Shown: one piece after another, positions 8,306-17,103 of the stretch
Layout: each line of letters starts with the position of its first letter
Numbering within the stretch: the first letter of the stretch is position 1
Source: Methylobacterium sp. J-076
GTDB lineage: Bacteria; Pseudomonadota; Alphaproteobacteria; Rhizobiales; Beijerinckiaceae
DNA: 64,000 nt
Direction: 5' to 3'
NCBI RefSeq assembly: GCF_022829405.1
Contig: NZ_JAKSXW010000143.1
Span: 62,001-126,000 of the forward strand
The notes under the pieces: model-generated
The model's database searches: none
Told to the model about the DNA's origin: nothing
What the model saw: only the letters and a program-made list of their open reading frames with translations
Program-made: the position numbers and the translations under genes

Positions 8306-8875
8306 CTACAGCACGGCTTCGATGAGGCCGAGCCGCCGGGCTTCCTCCGCCTCGATGTACCAGTTGGCGGGCGCATGCTGCAGCACCTCGTCCATCGTCA
8401 CCGAGGAGCCGCGGATCAGGTTCTCGAAGCCCTCATTCTGGATGGTGATCGATGTCTCGATCTCGTGCAGCGTGGCCTTCACCGCCGCGACGCATGTGGT
8501 CAGGGGCCCTTGCACGTGCAGCGTCTTGTTCATCTTGCGCTCGTGGATCATCAGCCGCGTCCCCCGGGTGAGGTAACGGTTGCTCCGGGCGAAGAAGCTC
8601 ATGAACGTCGTGCCGGCCGAGTAGATGGCGGCCTTGCCCAGGAAGACGTAGCGCTTCTCGGGATTCATCTCGCTGTGGTAGCGGACATCCTCCCCCATCA
8701 TCCGCGCGACCTCGGGGTCGCCGCCGAGCGTCGAAAGCTCGATCACGACCAGATCCTGCTCATGGGCCGGTTCGAACTGCTGACGGAAGTCCTTGTACAT
8801 GGCGTAATCGACAGACCCGGAGAGAAGGACTGTCGGCGCTTTGAAGGCCGAGGCGGGGAGAAGCGGTAAGGTCAT
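8306..8875 (-). CDS. ClpP/crotonase-fold serine protease-like protein
   Basis: 189 aa from the ATG at 8875. It follows the ClpP plan: an early VLLSGSVDYAMYKDFRQQ strand/turn, LVVIELSTLGGDPEVARMM (GG motif), AIYSAGTTFMSFFA (candidate nucleophile Ser), RLMIHERKMN (candidate His, ClpP has MIHQP) and the closing EAEEARRLGLIEAVL. Length is close to ClpP. It differs enough from housekeeping ClpP that it is probably a specialised ClpP-like or SppA-like hydrolase. No Clp ATPase or chaperone gene is nearby. The third catalytic residue could not be placed with certainty. Confidence 0.75.
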   Translation of the reverse strand: MTLPLLPASAFKAPTVLLSGSVDYAMYKDFRQQFEPAHEQDLVVIELSTLGGDPEVARMMGEDVRYHSEMNPEKRYVFLGKAAIYSAGTTFMSFFARSNRYLTRGTRLMIHERKMNKTLHVQGPLTTCVAAVKATLHEIETSITIQNEGFENLIRGSSVTMDEVLQHAPANWYIEAEEARRLGLIEAVL

Positions 8876-9028
8876 GGGCCCATCGTAGCGGCAGAGCCAC
8901 CGCGGCGTACAGGCCCCGACGGGCCCGAACACCGCGTGCGGGAAGGGGGGCGGCCCCGCCGCCTCGCCCGTCACCCCCCTGGCCCTTCACTTCCTTGCCC
9001 GTCGCACCGATCCGGCGGGGCCGGGGCC

Positions 9029-9421
9029 TCAGTTCTTGAAGATCTGGGCTTCGCCCTGGGCGAGCGCGTCCCTCTGGTCGGCGCACCATTGCTGCTCGCC
9101 GATGTCCTTCACCTCGGCATAGCGCCGGGCCAGCTCGTCCTTGAAGGCCGCGGTCGACCGGTCCTCGCCCAGTATCTTGGAGGCGACATCACGCGCGGTC
9201 TGCGAGATCCGCAAGGCGGTGGTGCCGTCGATGGTGAAGTGTTTGGCGCAGAACGTGATGATGGCGGACTGGGCGCTGGACGCCCGAAGGAGGGCCAAGG
9301 CCTGCTCCTCTTGGGCCTGCGCCTTCTGAGCCAGCGTCTCCTGGTCCTGCGTCCGACCGGGGCCGGCGGAAAGGCCTGCCAGCGCGGCGGCGATCACGAA
9401 GGTTCGGTAGCGCACGTGCAT
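9029..9421 (-). CDS. Small exported helical protein, unknown function
   Basis: 130 aa from the ATG at 9421 after a GGGAGA box. A Sec signal peptide covers residues 1-25 (FVIAAALAGLSAG core). The mature part is mostly helical (QKAQAQEEQALALLRASSAQ) with two Cys (ITFCAKHF and QQWCADQR) that could pair in the periplasm. No domain recognised. Confidence 0.6.
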   Translation of the reverse strand: MHVRYRTFVIAAALAGLSAGPGRTQDQETLAQKAQAQEEQALALLRASSAQSAIITFCAKHFTIDGTTALRISQTARDVASKILGEDRSTAAFKDELARRYAEVKDIGEQQWCADQRDALAQGEAQIFKN

Positions 9422-9593
9422 GTCTCCCGCGACCGGCGTCGGCTCCAGGCGCGATCGACCAGCGGCAAGCCTCGACCGGGACGATCTGTTCCGGTCGGGG
9501 CGCACGTGGGGTCGCCGGTCCCCGCGGGTGGCCCCGGTGGGAACCCGCCCAGGTCCCACGCCTTGGACTCTCACGAGACACAGGGAGACCGGC

Positions 9594-9815
9594 ATGGGCA
9601 CGGATATCGACGCGGCGCGTGAGGCGTTCGGCATGGTGCCGCCGGGGCCCGCACCCGGGGAAGAGACGAAAACGGACGGCCAGGGCGCCGCTGGGCCGAC
9701 ATCGCCCGGCGGGCCGGAAAGCCCCGACGATCAGGGCCCCGCGAGCGGCGGCTACGACAACCGGCCGCCGCTCCCTTCGGACGGCAACCGGAAGGGCGGG
9801 TACGGCGCCGGCTGA
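9594..9815 (+). CDS. Disordered Gly/Pro-rich small protein
   Basis: 73 aa from the ATG at 9594, with CAGGGAGA upstream. Apart from a short start (DIDAAREAFGMVPPG) the sequence is Gly, Pro, Asp and Ser with few hydrophobic residues and ends GNRKGGYGAG. It is probably intrinsically disordered. Such proteins recur in this group of bacteria and are often linked to stress, but nothing in the sequence gives a role. Confidence 0.45.
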   Translation: MGTDIDAAREAFGMVPPGPAPGEETKTDGQGAAGPTSPGGPESPDDQGPASGGYDNRPPLPSDGNRKGGYGAG

Positions 9816-10028
9816 GCGCCCGGCCACACCCTCTGTCGGACGGTCTCGCCCGCGGGCGAGACCCCCGCCCCGTGACGCCGCCCGCGTGGAGGGGCAACCC
9901 TTCCCCGCGGGTCAAGGGCGCGCCCCCCGCTTCGGCGAAACCCGGAGATCGCCGGTCCACCCCGCCCCCGAACGCCGGGCGGACCCGAAAGGATCGTGCC
10001 GATCATCGGTCGGGTGTCGGCGGATCGA

Positions 10029-11090
10029 TCACCCGATGGTTCCGGCATACTTCTCCAGAAGGGCCCAGGCCTCGGGTCCGAACTTCGACTTCCAGGTCTT
10101 GTAGAAATCGGTCTTGGCGAGGGCTTGCTGGAACTGCGCGGGATCGGTCGTATTGAAGGCCAAGCCCTTGCTCTCCAGCCCCGCCTTCAGGGCGGCGCTG
10201 TCCTTGAGGTTGTCTTCGCGCTGCTTCAGGGCGGCCGCATTGAAGTGCTTGGCCATGACATCCCGGAGCTCGGCGGGGAGCGATCTCCAGGTGCGGCCAC
10301 TCGCCAGCAGCCAGAACCCATCCCAGGCATGGTTGGTGAGGGAGCAGAACTTCTGCACCTCGTAGAACTTCGTGGCGTTGATGATCGCCAGCGGGTTCTC
10401 CTGCCCGTCGCTGATCCGCGTCTGCAGCGCGGCATAGGCCTCGCTCAGGGGGATGCTCGTCGGCGCCGCGCCCAGCGCCGCGAACAGCGACACCCACAGC
10501 GGCACCACCGGCACGCGGATCTTGAAGCCCTTCAGATCCTCAGGACCCCGGATCGGCTTCGTGCTCGTCGTGATCTGCCGGAAGCCGTTGTCCCACATCG
10601 CTTCGAACGGGTGCAGGTTGGCCTTCTCGATGTTGCCGCGCATGTAGGCGCCGACCTCGCCGTCCATCGCCGGCCAGACCTTGTCGTAGCTCGGGAAGAC
10701 GAAGCCGATCGCCGGGAGCGCGGCGGAGGGGACCAGGGTCGATAGCAGGGTCGTCGGCATCGTGGCCAGTTCGAGGGCCCCCGAGCGCAGCTGCGAGATC
10801 ATGTCCGTATCGCTTCCGAGCTGGTTGCTCGGGAACACGGAGATCGACAAGCGTCCGTTCGTCTCCTGCTCGATGGCGCTGATCGCCTCGGCGAGGCGGA
10901 CGTTGAGCGAGTGCGTGAGCGGCACGTCGTTACCGAACTTCAGCTTCACCGATGCGCCCTGCGCCCGGACGATGGCCGGGCTGAACACCCCCGTGCCGCC
11001 CAGCGCTGCGGCGCCCGCGAGACCGAGGACGGCGCGGCGGTCGAGGGTGGTGCGGTGGCGGCGGGTGGCATCGTCGGCGGGTGCGACCAC
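10029..11090 (-). CDS. TRAP transporter substrate-binding protein (DctP family)
   Basis: 353 aa from a GTG at 11090 with an AGGAGAG site eight bases upstream. A Tat-type signal is present (LDRRAVLGLAGAAALGG...VRAQG). The mature protein follows the DctP family: LKFGNDVPLTHSLNVRLAEA, VFPSNQLGSDTDMISQLRSG, the conserved GFKIRVP (Arg binds the substrate carboxylate), and ISDGQENPLAIINATKFYEV. It would bind an organic acid in the periplasm. No DctQ or DctM membrane subunits are within the window, so it is either an orphan or uses a distant permease. It lies beside a TetR gene and the acyl-CoA operon, which suggests a carboxylate substrate of that pathway. Confidence 0.88.
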   Translation of the reverse strand: MVAPADDATRRHRTTLDRRAVLGLAGAAALGGTGVFSPAIVRAQGASVKLKFGNDVPLTHSLNVRLAEAISAIEQETNGRLSISVFPSNQLGSDTDMISQLRSGALELATMPTTLLSTLVPSAALPAIGFVFPSYDKVWPAMDGEVGAYMRGNIEKANLHPFEAMWDNGFRQITTSTKPIRGPEDLKGFKIRVPVVPLWVSLFAALGAAPTSIPLSEAYAALQTRISDGQENPLAIINATKFYEVQKFCSLTNHAWDGFWLLASGRTWRSLPAELRDVMAKHFNAAALKQREDNLKDSAALKAGLESKGLAFNTTDPAQFQQALAKTDFYKTWKSKFGPEAWALLEKYAGTIG

Positions 11091-11184
11091 GGCGTTTCTC
11101 TCCTGTTCGCCGTGTCGCGGAGCTGTGCCACGCACGGATCCTTGTCGTCGCCCGGCGGCCCCGATGGCCCGGTCGGCGCTTATT

Positions 11185-11216
11185 GAATTCAGAACCTGTA
11201 TGCAAATTCTGTATTC
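11185..11216. promoter_or_regulatory. Imperfect inverted repeat upstream of the TRAP binding-protein gene
   Basis: GAATTCAGAA at 11185-11194 is matched by TTCTGTATTC at 11207-11216, nine of ten positions complementary, around a 12-base spacer. It lies about 95 bases before the GTG of the dctP-like gene in an unusually AT-rich stretch. It also contains the near-direct repeat CTGTATGC/CTGTATTC. It is likely an operator or promoter element; which regulator binds is unknown. Confidence 0.4.
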
Positions 11217-11251
11217 GTTCAAGGGCAAAAAGCGACGGGTGCGGGCGATCG

Positions 11252-11968
11252 TCAGGTCCTGGCGATGGCCCGTTCGACGAAGGCGATGACGCCCGCGACA
11301 TAGGCGTGGATCGGTGTCCCGCGTTTCCGGTATTTCGCCCGCTTGACGTACCAGTCCTGCAGCAGCGGCTTGATCAGCGCGGCGGTCAGGTCGATGTCGG
11401 GGACGGTGAAGACGCCCTGCGCGACACCGCGGGCGAGCACATCCGCGAAGATCCGTTCCGTGGCGAGCTCGCTCTCGGTGGCGAACGCCCGGGCGGCGGC
11501 CGGAAAGCCCTTCGCCTCCATGAAGGCGAAGACGAACCAGGGTTGCATCGCCTCGGTCAGCCGGATGTGCGTGTCGATGAGCCAGCGCAGGTGCGCGGCC
11601 GGGTCCGCATCGAGCCCCGCCGGCGCATCCCGGAGGACCGCCCCCACCGTCTCGGACACCTCCGTGAGGATCATCACGAGGAGCGTGTTCTTGTTGTCGA
11701 AGTACGAATAGAGGCCGCCCATGCTGAGGCCGGAGACCCGCGCGAGGTCCCGCAGGCTCATCTCGTGGAAGCTCTGCCGGCTCGAGAGTTTCAGCACCGC
11801 CTCGATGATCCGGGCGAGGTTGGCGGTGGCGAGGTGCGGCTTGCGCACGCTCACCCGGTCGCGGTGGCGCTCGAGAATGCGCGCGCAGATCGCCTCGGTC
11901 GAGGTGGCGTTCCTCGGGACCGTCTCCAACGGCGTGTTCTGGGAATCCGCAGCTTCGGCCAGCGTCAT
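11252..11968 (-). CDS. TetR/AcrR-family transcriptional regulator
   Basis: 238 aa from the ATG at 11968. After a roughly 45-residue N-terminal extension comes the TetR DNA-binding domain: ARIIEAVLKLSSRQSFHEMS, LRDLARVSGLSMGGLYSYF and DNKNTLLVMIL. The C-terminal half is a helical ligand domain (FAFMEAKGFPAAARAF, LIKPLLQDWYVKRAKYRKRG). It is divergent from the acyl-CoA dehydrogenase operon at 12111, so it most likely represses that operon and itself, with an acyl-CoA or related acid as inducer. This is by analogy with TetR regulators of fatty-acid genes. Confidence 0.88.
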   Translation of the reverse strand: MTLAEAADSQNTPLETVPRNATSTEAICARILERHRDRVSVRKPHLATANLARIIEAVLKLSSRQSFHEMSLRDLARVSGLSMGGLYSYFDNKNTLLVMILTEVSETVGAVLRDAPAGLDADPAAHLRWLIDTHIRLTEAMQPWFVFAFMEAKGFPAAARAFATESELATERIFADVLARGVAQGVFTVPDIDLTAALIKPLLQDWYVKRAKYRKRGTPIHAYVAGVIAFVERAIART

Positions 11969-12050
11969 CGTTCCATGATCGTGCGCGCTCGCCGCCGACG
12001 CGCCCTGCCGGATCCATAGCCTATTGCCAACGGGGAATCCAAGGGCTAAA

Positions 12051-12076
12051 AAATTCGAGCGCTCGCTCGTTTTTTG
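12051..12076. promoter_or_regulatory. Candidate TetR operator between the divergent regulator and acyl-CoA operon
   Basis: A perfect ten-base palindrome CGAGCGCTCG (12056-12065) is followed by another CTCG, flanked on one side by a run of A and on the other by a run of T. It lies between the TetR start (11968) and the dehydrogenase start (12111). Palindromes rich in CG.xCG are common TetR operators for acyl-CoA genes. Binding itself is inference. Confidence 0.45.
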
Positions 12077-12110
12077 GGCGTTGCGGCGGGCGTTGCGGAA
12101 GGCTGCCACG

Positions 12111-13316
12111 ATGGATTTCACCATCTCCCCCCAGGTCGAGGCGTACCGCGCCCGCATCGCGGCCTTCGTGGACCGGCACATCCTCCCGGTGGAGGCGGAC
12201 CGGTCGTGCTTCGACGCCCACGGCAACATCGCCCTGCCGGAGCTGGAGCGCCTGCGGGCGCTCGCCCGGGCGGAGGGGCTGTGGTGCCTCCAGCTCGCCC
12301 CCGAGACCGGCGGGGCCGGCCTGTCGAAGGTCGGCATGGCGGTCTGCTACGAGGCGATGAACCGCTCGATCTTCGGGCCGGTGGTGTTCAACTCCGCCGC
12401 CCCGGACGACGGCAACATGATGGTGCTGGAGAAGGTCGCCACCCCCGCGCAGAAGGCGCGCTGGCTCGCCCCGATCGTGGCGGGCGAGGTCCGCTCGGCC
12501 TTCGCCATGACCGAGCCCCACCCCGGCGGCGGCTCCGACCCCGGCATGATCCAGACCCGCGCCGAGCGCCGGGGGGACACCTACGTCGTCACCGGGCGCA
12601 AGTGGTACATCACCGGGGCGGAGGACGCGGCCCACTTCATCCTGATGGCCCGCACCTCCGACGACGCGCGCAAGGGCCTGACCGCCTTCCTGTTCCACCG
12701 GGACCAGCCGGGCTGGGAGATCCTGCGCCGCATCCCGATCATGGGGCCGGAGGAGCACGGCGGCCACTGCGAATTGCTGTTCGACGGGCTGGAGATCCCC
12801 GCCGAGAACGTCCTGATGAAGGAGGGCGACGGGCTCAAGCTCACCCAGATCCGCCTCGGCCCGGCCCGGCTGACCCACTGCATGCGCTGGCTCGGCCTGT
12901 CGAAGCGCTGCGTCGAGATCGCCCGCGCCTACGCCGCCGAGCGGCAGGGCTTCGGGGTGCGGCTCGCCGACCGGGAGAGCATCCAGCTGATGCTCGGCGA
13001 CCTCGCCATGCGCATCGAGATCGGCCGGCTGCTGGTGATGAAGGCCGCCTGGGCGCTGGACCAGGGCAGCTTCGCCCGCAAGGAGGTCTCGATGGCCAAG
13101 GTCCACGTCGCCAACCTGCTGCACGCGGCGGCCGACACGGCGATCCAGATCAACGGCGCCCGGGGCTACTCCACCGACACGCCGCTGGAATGGATCTACC
13201 GCTACGCCCGCCAGGCGCGGCTCGTGGACGGGGCCGACGAGGTCCACAAGATGGTGCTCAACCGCAACCTCGAGGCCGAGGGCGACGCCTTCTGGACCTG
13301 GGACGTGGGGGCGTGA
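12111..13316 (+). CDS. Acyl-CoA dehydrogenase of the ACAD10/ACAD11 (LvaC-like) type
   Basis: 401 aa from the ATG at 12111. The ACAD fold is clear: FAMTEPHPGGGSDPGMIQT, YVVTGRKWYITGAEDA, the helical C-terminal domain, and the FAD/substrate region NGARGYSTDTPLEWIYRYAR. Where medium-chain dehydrogenases have the catalytic Glu in YEGT, this protein reads LVDGADEVH. The base is thus Asp, as I know it for ACAD10/11 and related bacterial enzymes. Those act on 4-phosphoacyl-CoA and remove phosphate to give an enoyl- or 3-hydroxyacyl-CoA rather than doing plain dehydrogenation. It is the first gene of an operon with thiolase, SDR, APH-type kinase and DUF6285 genes. Confidence 0.85.
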   Translation: MDFTISPQVEAYRARIAAFVDRHILPVEADRSCFDAHGNIALPELERLRALARAEGLWCLQLAPETGGAGLSKVGMAVCYEAMNRSIFGPVVFNSAAPDDGNMMVLEKVATPAQKARWLAPIVAGEVRSAFAMTEPHPGGGSDPGMIQTRAERRGDTYVVTGRKWYITGAEDAAHFILMARTSDDARKGLTAFLFHRDQPGWEILRRIPIMGPEEHGGHCELLFDGLEIPAENVLMKEGDGLKLTQIRLGPARLTHCMRWLGLSKRCVEIARAYAAERQGFGVRLADRESIQLMLGDLAMRIEIGRLLVMKAAWALDQGSFARKEVSMAKVHVANLLHAAADTAIQINGARGYSTDTPLEWIYRYARQARLVDGADEVHKMVLNRNLEAEGDAFWTWDVGA

Positions 13317-13340
13317 GCACCCGGCCGTCCTGCCCAACCC

Positions 13341-13440
13341 CGTCATCGCGGACGCAGTGAGGGGACCCAGGGCAGCGGGACGATCTGAAGCGTGGCGCAT
13401 CCCTGGATTGCTTCGCTGCGCTCGCAAAGACGGTGGTGTC
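13341..13440. repeat. Intergenic dispersed repeat, copy 1
   Basis: This stretch between the dehydrogenase and thiolase genes contains CCCTGGATTGCTTCGCTGCG followed by CTCGCAAAGACGG. From 13354 to 13436 it aligns without gaps to 16914-16996, with about three quarters of bases identical. It matches the style of the short interspersed intergenic repeats found in many alphaproteobacteria. It sits inside an operon, so it may form a hairpin in the transcript. Confidence 0.6.
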
Positions 13441-13486
13441 CCTTCGAACGAAGTGACGCGGCACGAACGAACAGAATGAGGTCGTC

Positions 13487-14665
<1,179 letters not shown>

Positions 14666-14672
14666 GGGCGCG

Positions 14673-15440
14673 ATGAGCGGGATGTTCGATCTCACCGGCC
14701 GGCATGTGCTGGTCACGGGCGCGTCGAGCGGGCTCGGGCGCCACTTCGCCGGAATGCTCGCGCGCTCCGGGGCGCGGCTCTCCCTCGGCGCCCGCCGGGC
14801 GGAGGCCCTGGCCGAGACGGTGGCCGCCGTCGAGGCGCAGGGCGGGGAGGCGCAGGCCCTCGTCATGGACGTGACCGACCGGGCGGGGATCGAGGCGGCC
14901 CTGGACCGGGCGCAGGAGCGGTTCGGCCCGGTGGCCGTCCTCGTCAACAATGCCGGCGTCACCACCACGACCCCCGCCCTCGACCTCGACGAGGCCGAGT
15001 GGGACGGGGTGCTCGACACCAACCTGAAAGGCGCGTTCCTCGTCGCCCAGGCCACCGCCAAGCGCATGGTCGCGGCCGGGGCCGGGGGCAGCATCGTCAA
15101 CGTCGCCTCGATCCTCGGCCTGCGGGTCGCCGGGGGGCTCGCCCCCTACTCCGCCTCGAAGGCCGCGGTGATCCAGCTGACCAAGAGCCTCGCCCTCGAA
15201 TGGGCGCGGTACGGCATCCGGGTGAACGCCCTGGCGCCGGGCTACGTGCGGACCGAACTGAACGCCCGGTTCTTCGATTCCGAGCCGGGGAGGGCGCTGA
15301 TCAAGCGCGTGCCCCAGCGGCGCCTCGGCGAGGCGGACGAACTCGACGGCGCGCTGTTGCTGCTCGCCTCGGATGCCGGATCCTACATGACCGGCTCGGT
15401 CATCGCCGTCGATGGCGGCCACCTCGTGTCGGGGCTTTGA
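14673..15440 (+). CDS. Short-chain dehydrogenase/reductase (3-hydroxyacyl-CoA or 4-ketoacyl-CoA type)
   Basis: 255 aa classical SDR. It has the cofactor motif TGASSGLG near residue 14, the NNAG motif (VLVNNAGVTT), the active-site Ser in NVASILGL, and YSASK with the catalytic Tyr and Lys. The C-terminus is VIAVDGGHLVSGL. The gene starts seven bases after the thiolase stop. Two roles fit: oxidation of a 3-hydroxyacyl-CoA for the thiolase, or reduction of a 4-ketoacyl-CoA as LvaD does in levulinate catabolism. Sequence alone does not decide. Confidence 0.88.
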   Translation: MSGMFDLTGRHVLVTGASSGLGRHFAGMLARSGARLSLGARRAEALAETVAAVEAQGGEAQALVMDVTDRAGIEAALDRAQERFGPVAVLVNNAGVTTTTPALDLDEAEWDGVLDTNLKGAFLVAQATAKRMVAAGAGGSIVNVASILGLRVAGGLAPYSASKAAVIQLTKSLALEWARYGIRVNALAPGYVRTELNARFFDSEPGRALIKRVPQRRLGEADELDGALLLLASDAGSYMTGSVIAVDGGHLVSGL

Positions 15441-15442
15441 GC

Positions 15443-16459
15443 ATGGACGAGATGCGGCTCGGCGCCTGGATCGCGGGGCATCTCCGGGAGCCCGGCCTGA
15501 CGATCGAGGAGAACCGGCCGCTCGGCGGCGGCTCGATCCAGGAGAACCGCCTGATCCGCTGCCGGCTCGGCGAGGGCCGCCGCGAGTTCGTCCTGCGCAA
15601 GGACGCCCCGGCCACCATCGCCTCCAGCCGGAGCCGGTCCGAGGAGTTCCGCCTGCTGCAGGCCGCCTGGGCGGCGGGGGTGCGCGTGCCGGAGCCCGTC
15701 GGCCTGTGCGAGGATCCCGAGGTGATCGGCGCGCCCTTCGCCCTGATGGGCCTCGTGGCGGGCGTCGGCCTCGGCCCCCGGATCGCCAAGGACCTCACGC
15801 TCGGCGGCGACCGGGAGACGCTGGCCCGGGACCTCGGGCGGGAGCTCGCGAAGATCCACGGGGTGCTCGACCCGCGCGGCGACCCGCCCCCGGACCTCGC
15901 CTTCCTCGGCCCCCCGGAGCCCGATCCCGCCCGCGCCGAGGTGCTGCGGCTGCGGGCGAACCTCGACGGGATCGGCGCCAAGCGCCCGGCCATCGAATGG
16001 GGCCTGCGCTGGGCCGAGGTCGCGGCGCCTCCCTGTCCTGCCCCGGCCCTGGTCCACCGGGATTTCCGCACCGGCAACTACATGGTCGATGAGGCGGGCC
16101 TCACCGCGATCCTCGATTGGGAGTTCTCGGGCTGGGGGGATCCGGTGCAGGACCTCGGCTGGTTCTGCGCCGCCTGCTGGCGCTTCGGCCGGCAGGACAA
16201 GGAGGCCGGCGGCATCGGCTCCCGCGAGGCGTTCTACCGGGGCTACCGGGAGGGCGGCGGACGGCCCTTCACCCCCGAGGCCGTGGCCTATTGGGAGGTG
16301 ATGGCGCACCTGCGCTGGGCGGTGATCGCCCTGGAGCAGGGGGCGCGCCACGTCTCCGGCCGGGAATTCTCCCTCGAACTCGCCCTCACCGGGCGGATGG
16401 TGCCGGAGCTGGAGCAGGCGATCCTGCGTGCCACCGGCCCCGCCGCCTGGCCCCGCTGA
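15443..16459 (+). CDS. APH-family phosphotransferase, LvaA-like hydroxyacyl-CoA kinase candidate
   Basis: 338 aa, starting two bases after the SDR stop. It has the aminoglycoside phosphotransferase fold: N-lobe Lys in EFVLRKDAP, catalytic loop LVHRDFRTGNYM and metal-binding LDWEFSGWGDP. These enzymes beside ACAD10/11-type dehydrogenases belong to the group that in Pseudomonas putida (LvaA) phosphorylates 4-hydroxyvaleryl-CoA. In mammals the same kinase domain is fused to ACAD10/11. Antibiotic resistance is unlikely given the operon. The substrate here is inferred from context. Confidence 0.85.
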   Translation: MDEMRLGAWIAGHLREPGLTIEENRPLGGGSIQENRLIRCRLGEGRREFVLRKDAPATIASSRSRSEEFRLLQAAWAAGVRVPEPVGLCEDPEVIGAPFALMGLVAGVGLGPRIAKDLTLGGDRETLARDLGRELAKIHGVLDPRGDPPPDLAFLGPPEPDPARAEVLRLRANLDGIGAKRPAIEWGLRWAEVAAPPCPAPALVHRDFRTGNYMVDEAGLTAILDWEFSGWGDPVQDLGWFCAACWRFGRQDKEAGGIGSREAFYRGYREGGGRPFTPEAVAYWEVMAHLRWAVIALEQGARHVSGREFSLELALTGRMVPELEQAILRATGPAAWPR

Positions 16460-16476
16460 CCCGAGAGACCTGCGCG

Positions 16477-16821
16477 ATGCGTGACGACCCCTCCGGCGCC
16501 GCCCTGATCGATGCCGCCCGCCGGGCGCTCACCGAGGAGGTGGTGCCCGGCCTCGCCGGCCGCCCGCGCTACGTGGCGCTGATGGTGGCCAACGCGCTGG
16601 GCATCGCCCTGCGCGAGATCGCGCAGGCCGACGCGGTGGCGCATGCCTGGGACAGGGCGCTGCCCCCCGGCCCCGAGCCGGAGGACGCCAAGCGCGCGAC
16701 GCTGGTCGCCGCGATCCGCGCCGGCGGCCACGACGGCGACGCGGCCCTCCACGCCGCGCTGCTGGAAACCGCCACGGTCGCCTCCGGGATCTGGAAGGCG
16801 CCCAAGGCGGCGGACGCGTAG
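16477..16821 (+). CDS. DUF6285 small protein, LvaB-like partner of the kinase
   Basis: 114 aa, an all-helical small protein with IDAARRALTEEVVPGLAGRP and YVALMVANALGIALREIAQ. Proteins of this kind (DUF6285) regularly follow APH-type kinases in acyl-CoA operons. The P. putida LvaB protein, required for LvaA kinase activity, has the same size and place, and I infer it is the equivalent. It has no catalytic motif of its own. It is the last gene of the plus-strand operon and converges on the ThDP gene. Confidence 0.75.
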   Translation: MRDDPSGAALIDAARRALTEEVVPGLAGRPRYVALMVANALGIALREIAQADAVAHAWDRALPPGPEPEDAKRATLVAAIRAGGHDGDAALHAALLETATVASGIWKAPKAADA

Positions 16822-16900
16822 GGCGTTCGTCGTCAGTCCCGAGCGAAGGAGGCCGGCCGGAAGGATCGGGCGGGCCGGATCGCCCGTCCGGATCCCACAC

Positions 16901-17000
16901 CATTCTTGCGCGCGCAGCGAGGCCATCTCGGGGAGCGGGACGTTTCGAGACCTCGCGCGTCCCCGGATTGCGTCGCGTGGCTCGCAGGGACGGTGGGAGG
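16901..17000. repeat. Intergenic dispersed repeat, copy 2
   Basis: In the 282-base gap between the two convergent operons. It contains CCCCGGATTGCGTCGCGTGG followed by CTCGCAGGGACGG and aligns without gaps to the copy at 13354-13436. Its position between convergent genes would suit a transcription-termination or mRNA-stabilising role, but no clear terminator stem with a T run was found. Confidence 0.55.
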
Positions 17001-17103
17001 CGGGGACTTCAGGGCCCGCTTTCGCCGGCACCCCGCTGTCCCGCCGGGCGGTCGCCGCCGCTCCCCTCTCCCCGCAGGAAGAGGGGGGGACGATCCGCCG
17101 ACC

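Noticed and set aside
15443..16459. Aminoglycoside resistance gene
   Set aside because: The APH fold is shared by many kinases; the operon with ACAD10/11-type dehydrogenase and DUF6285 points to acyl-CoA metabolism.
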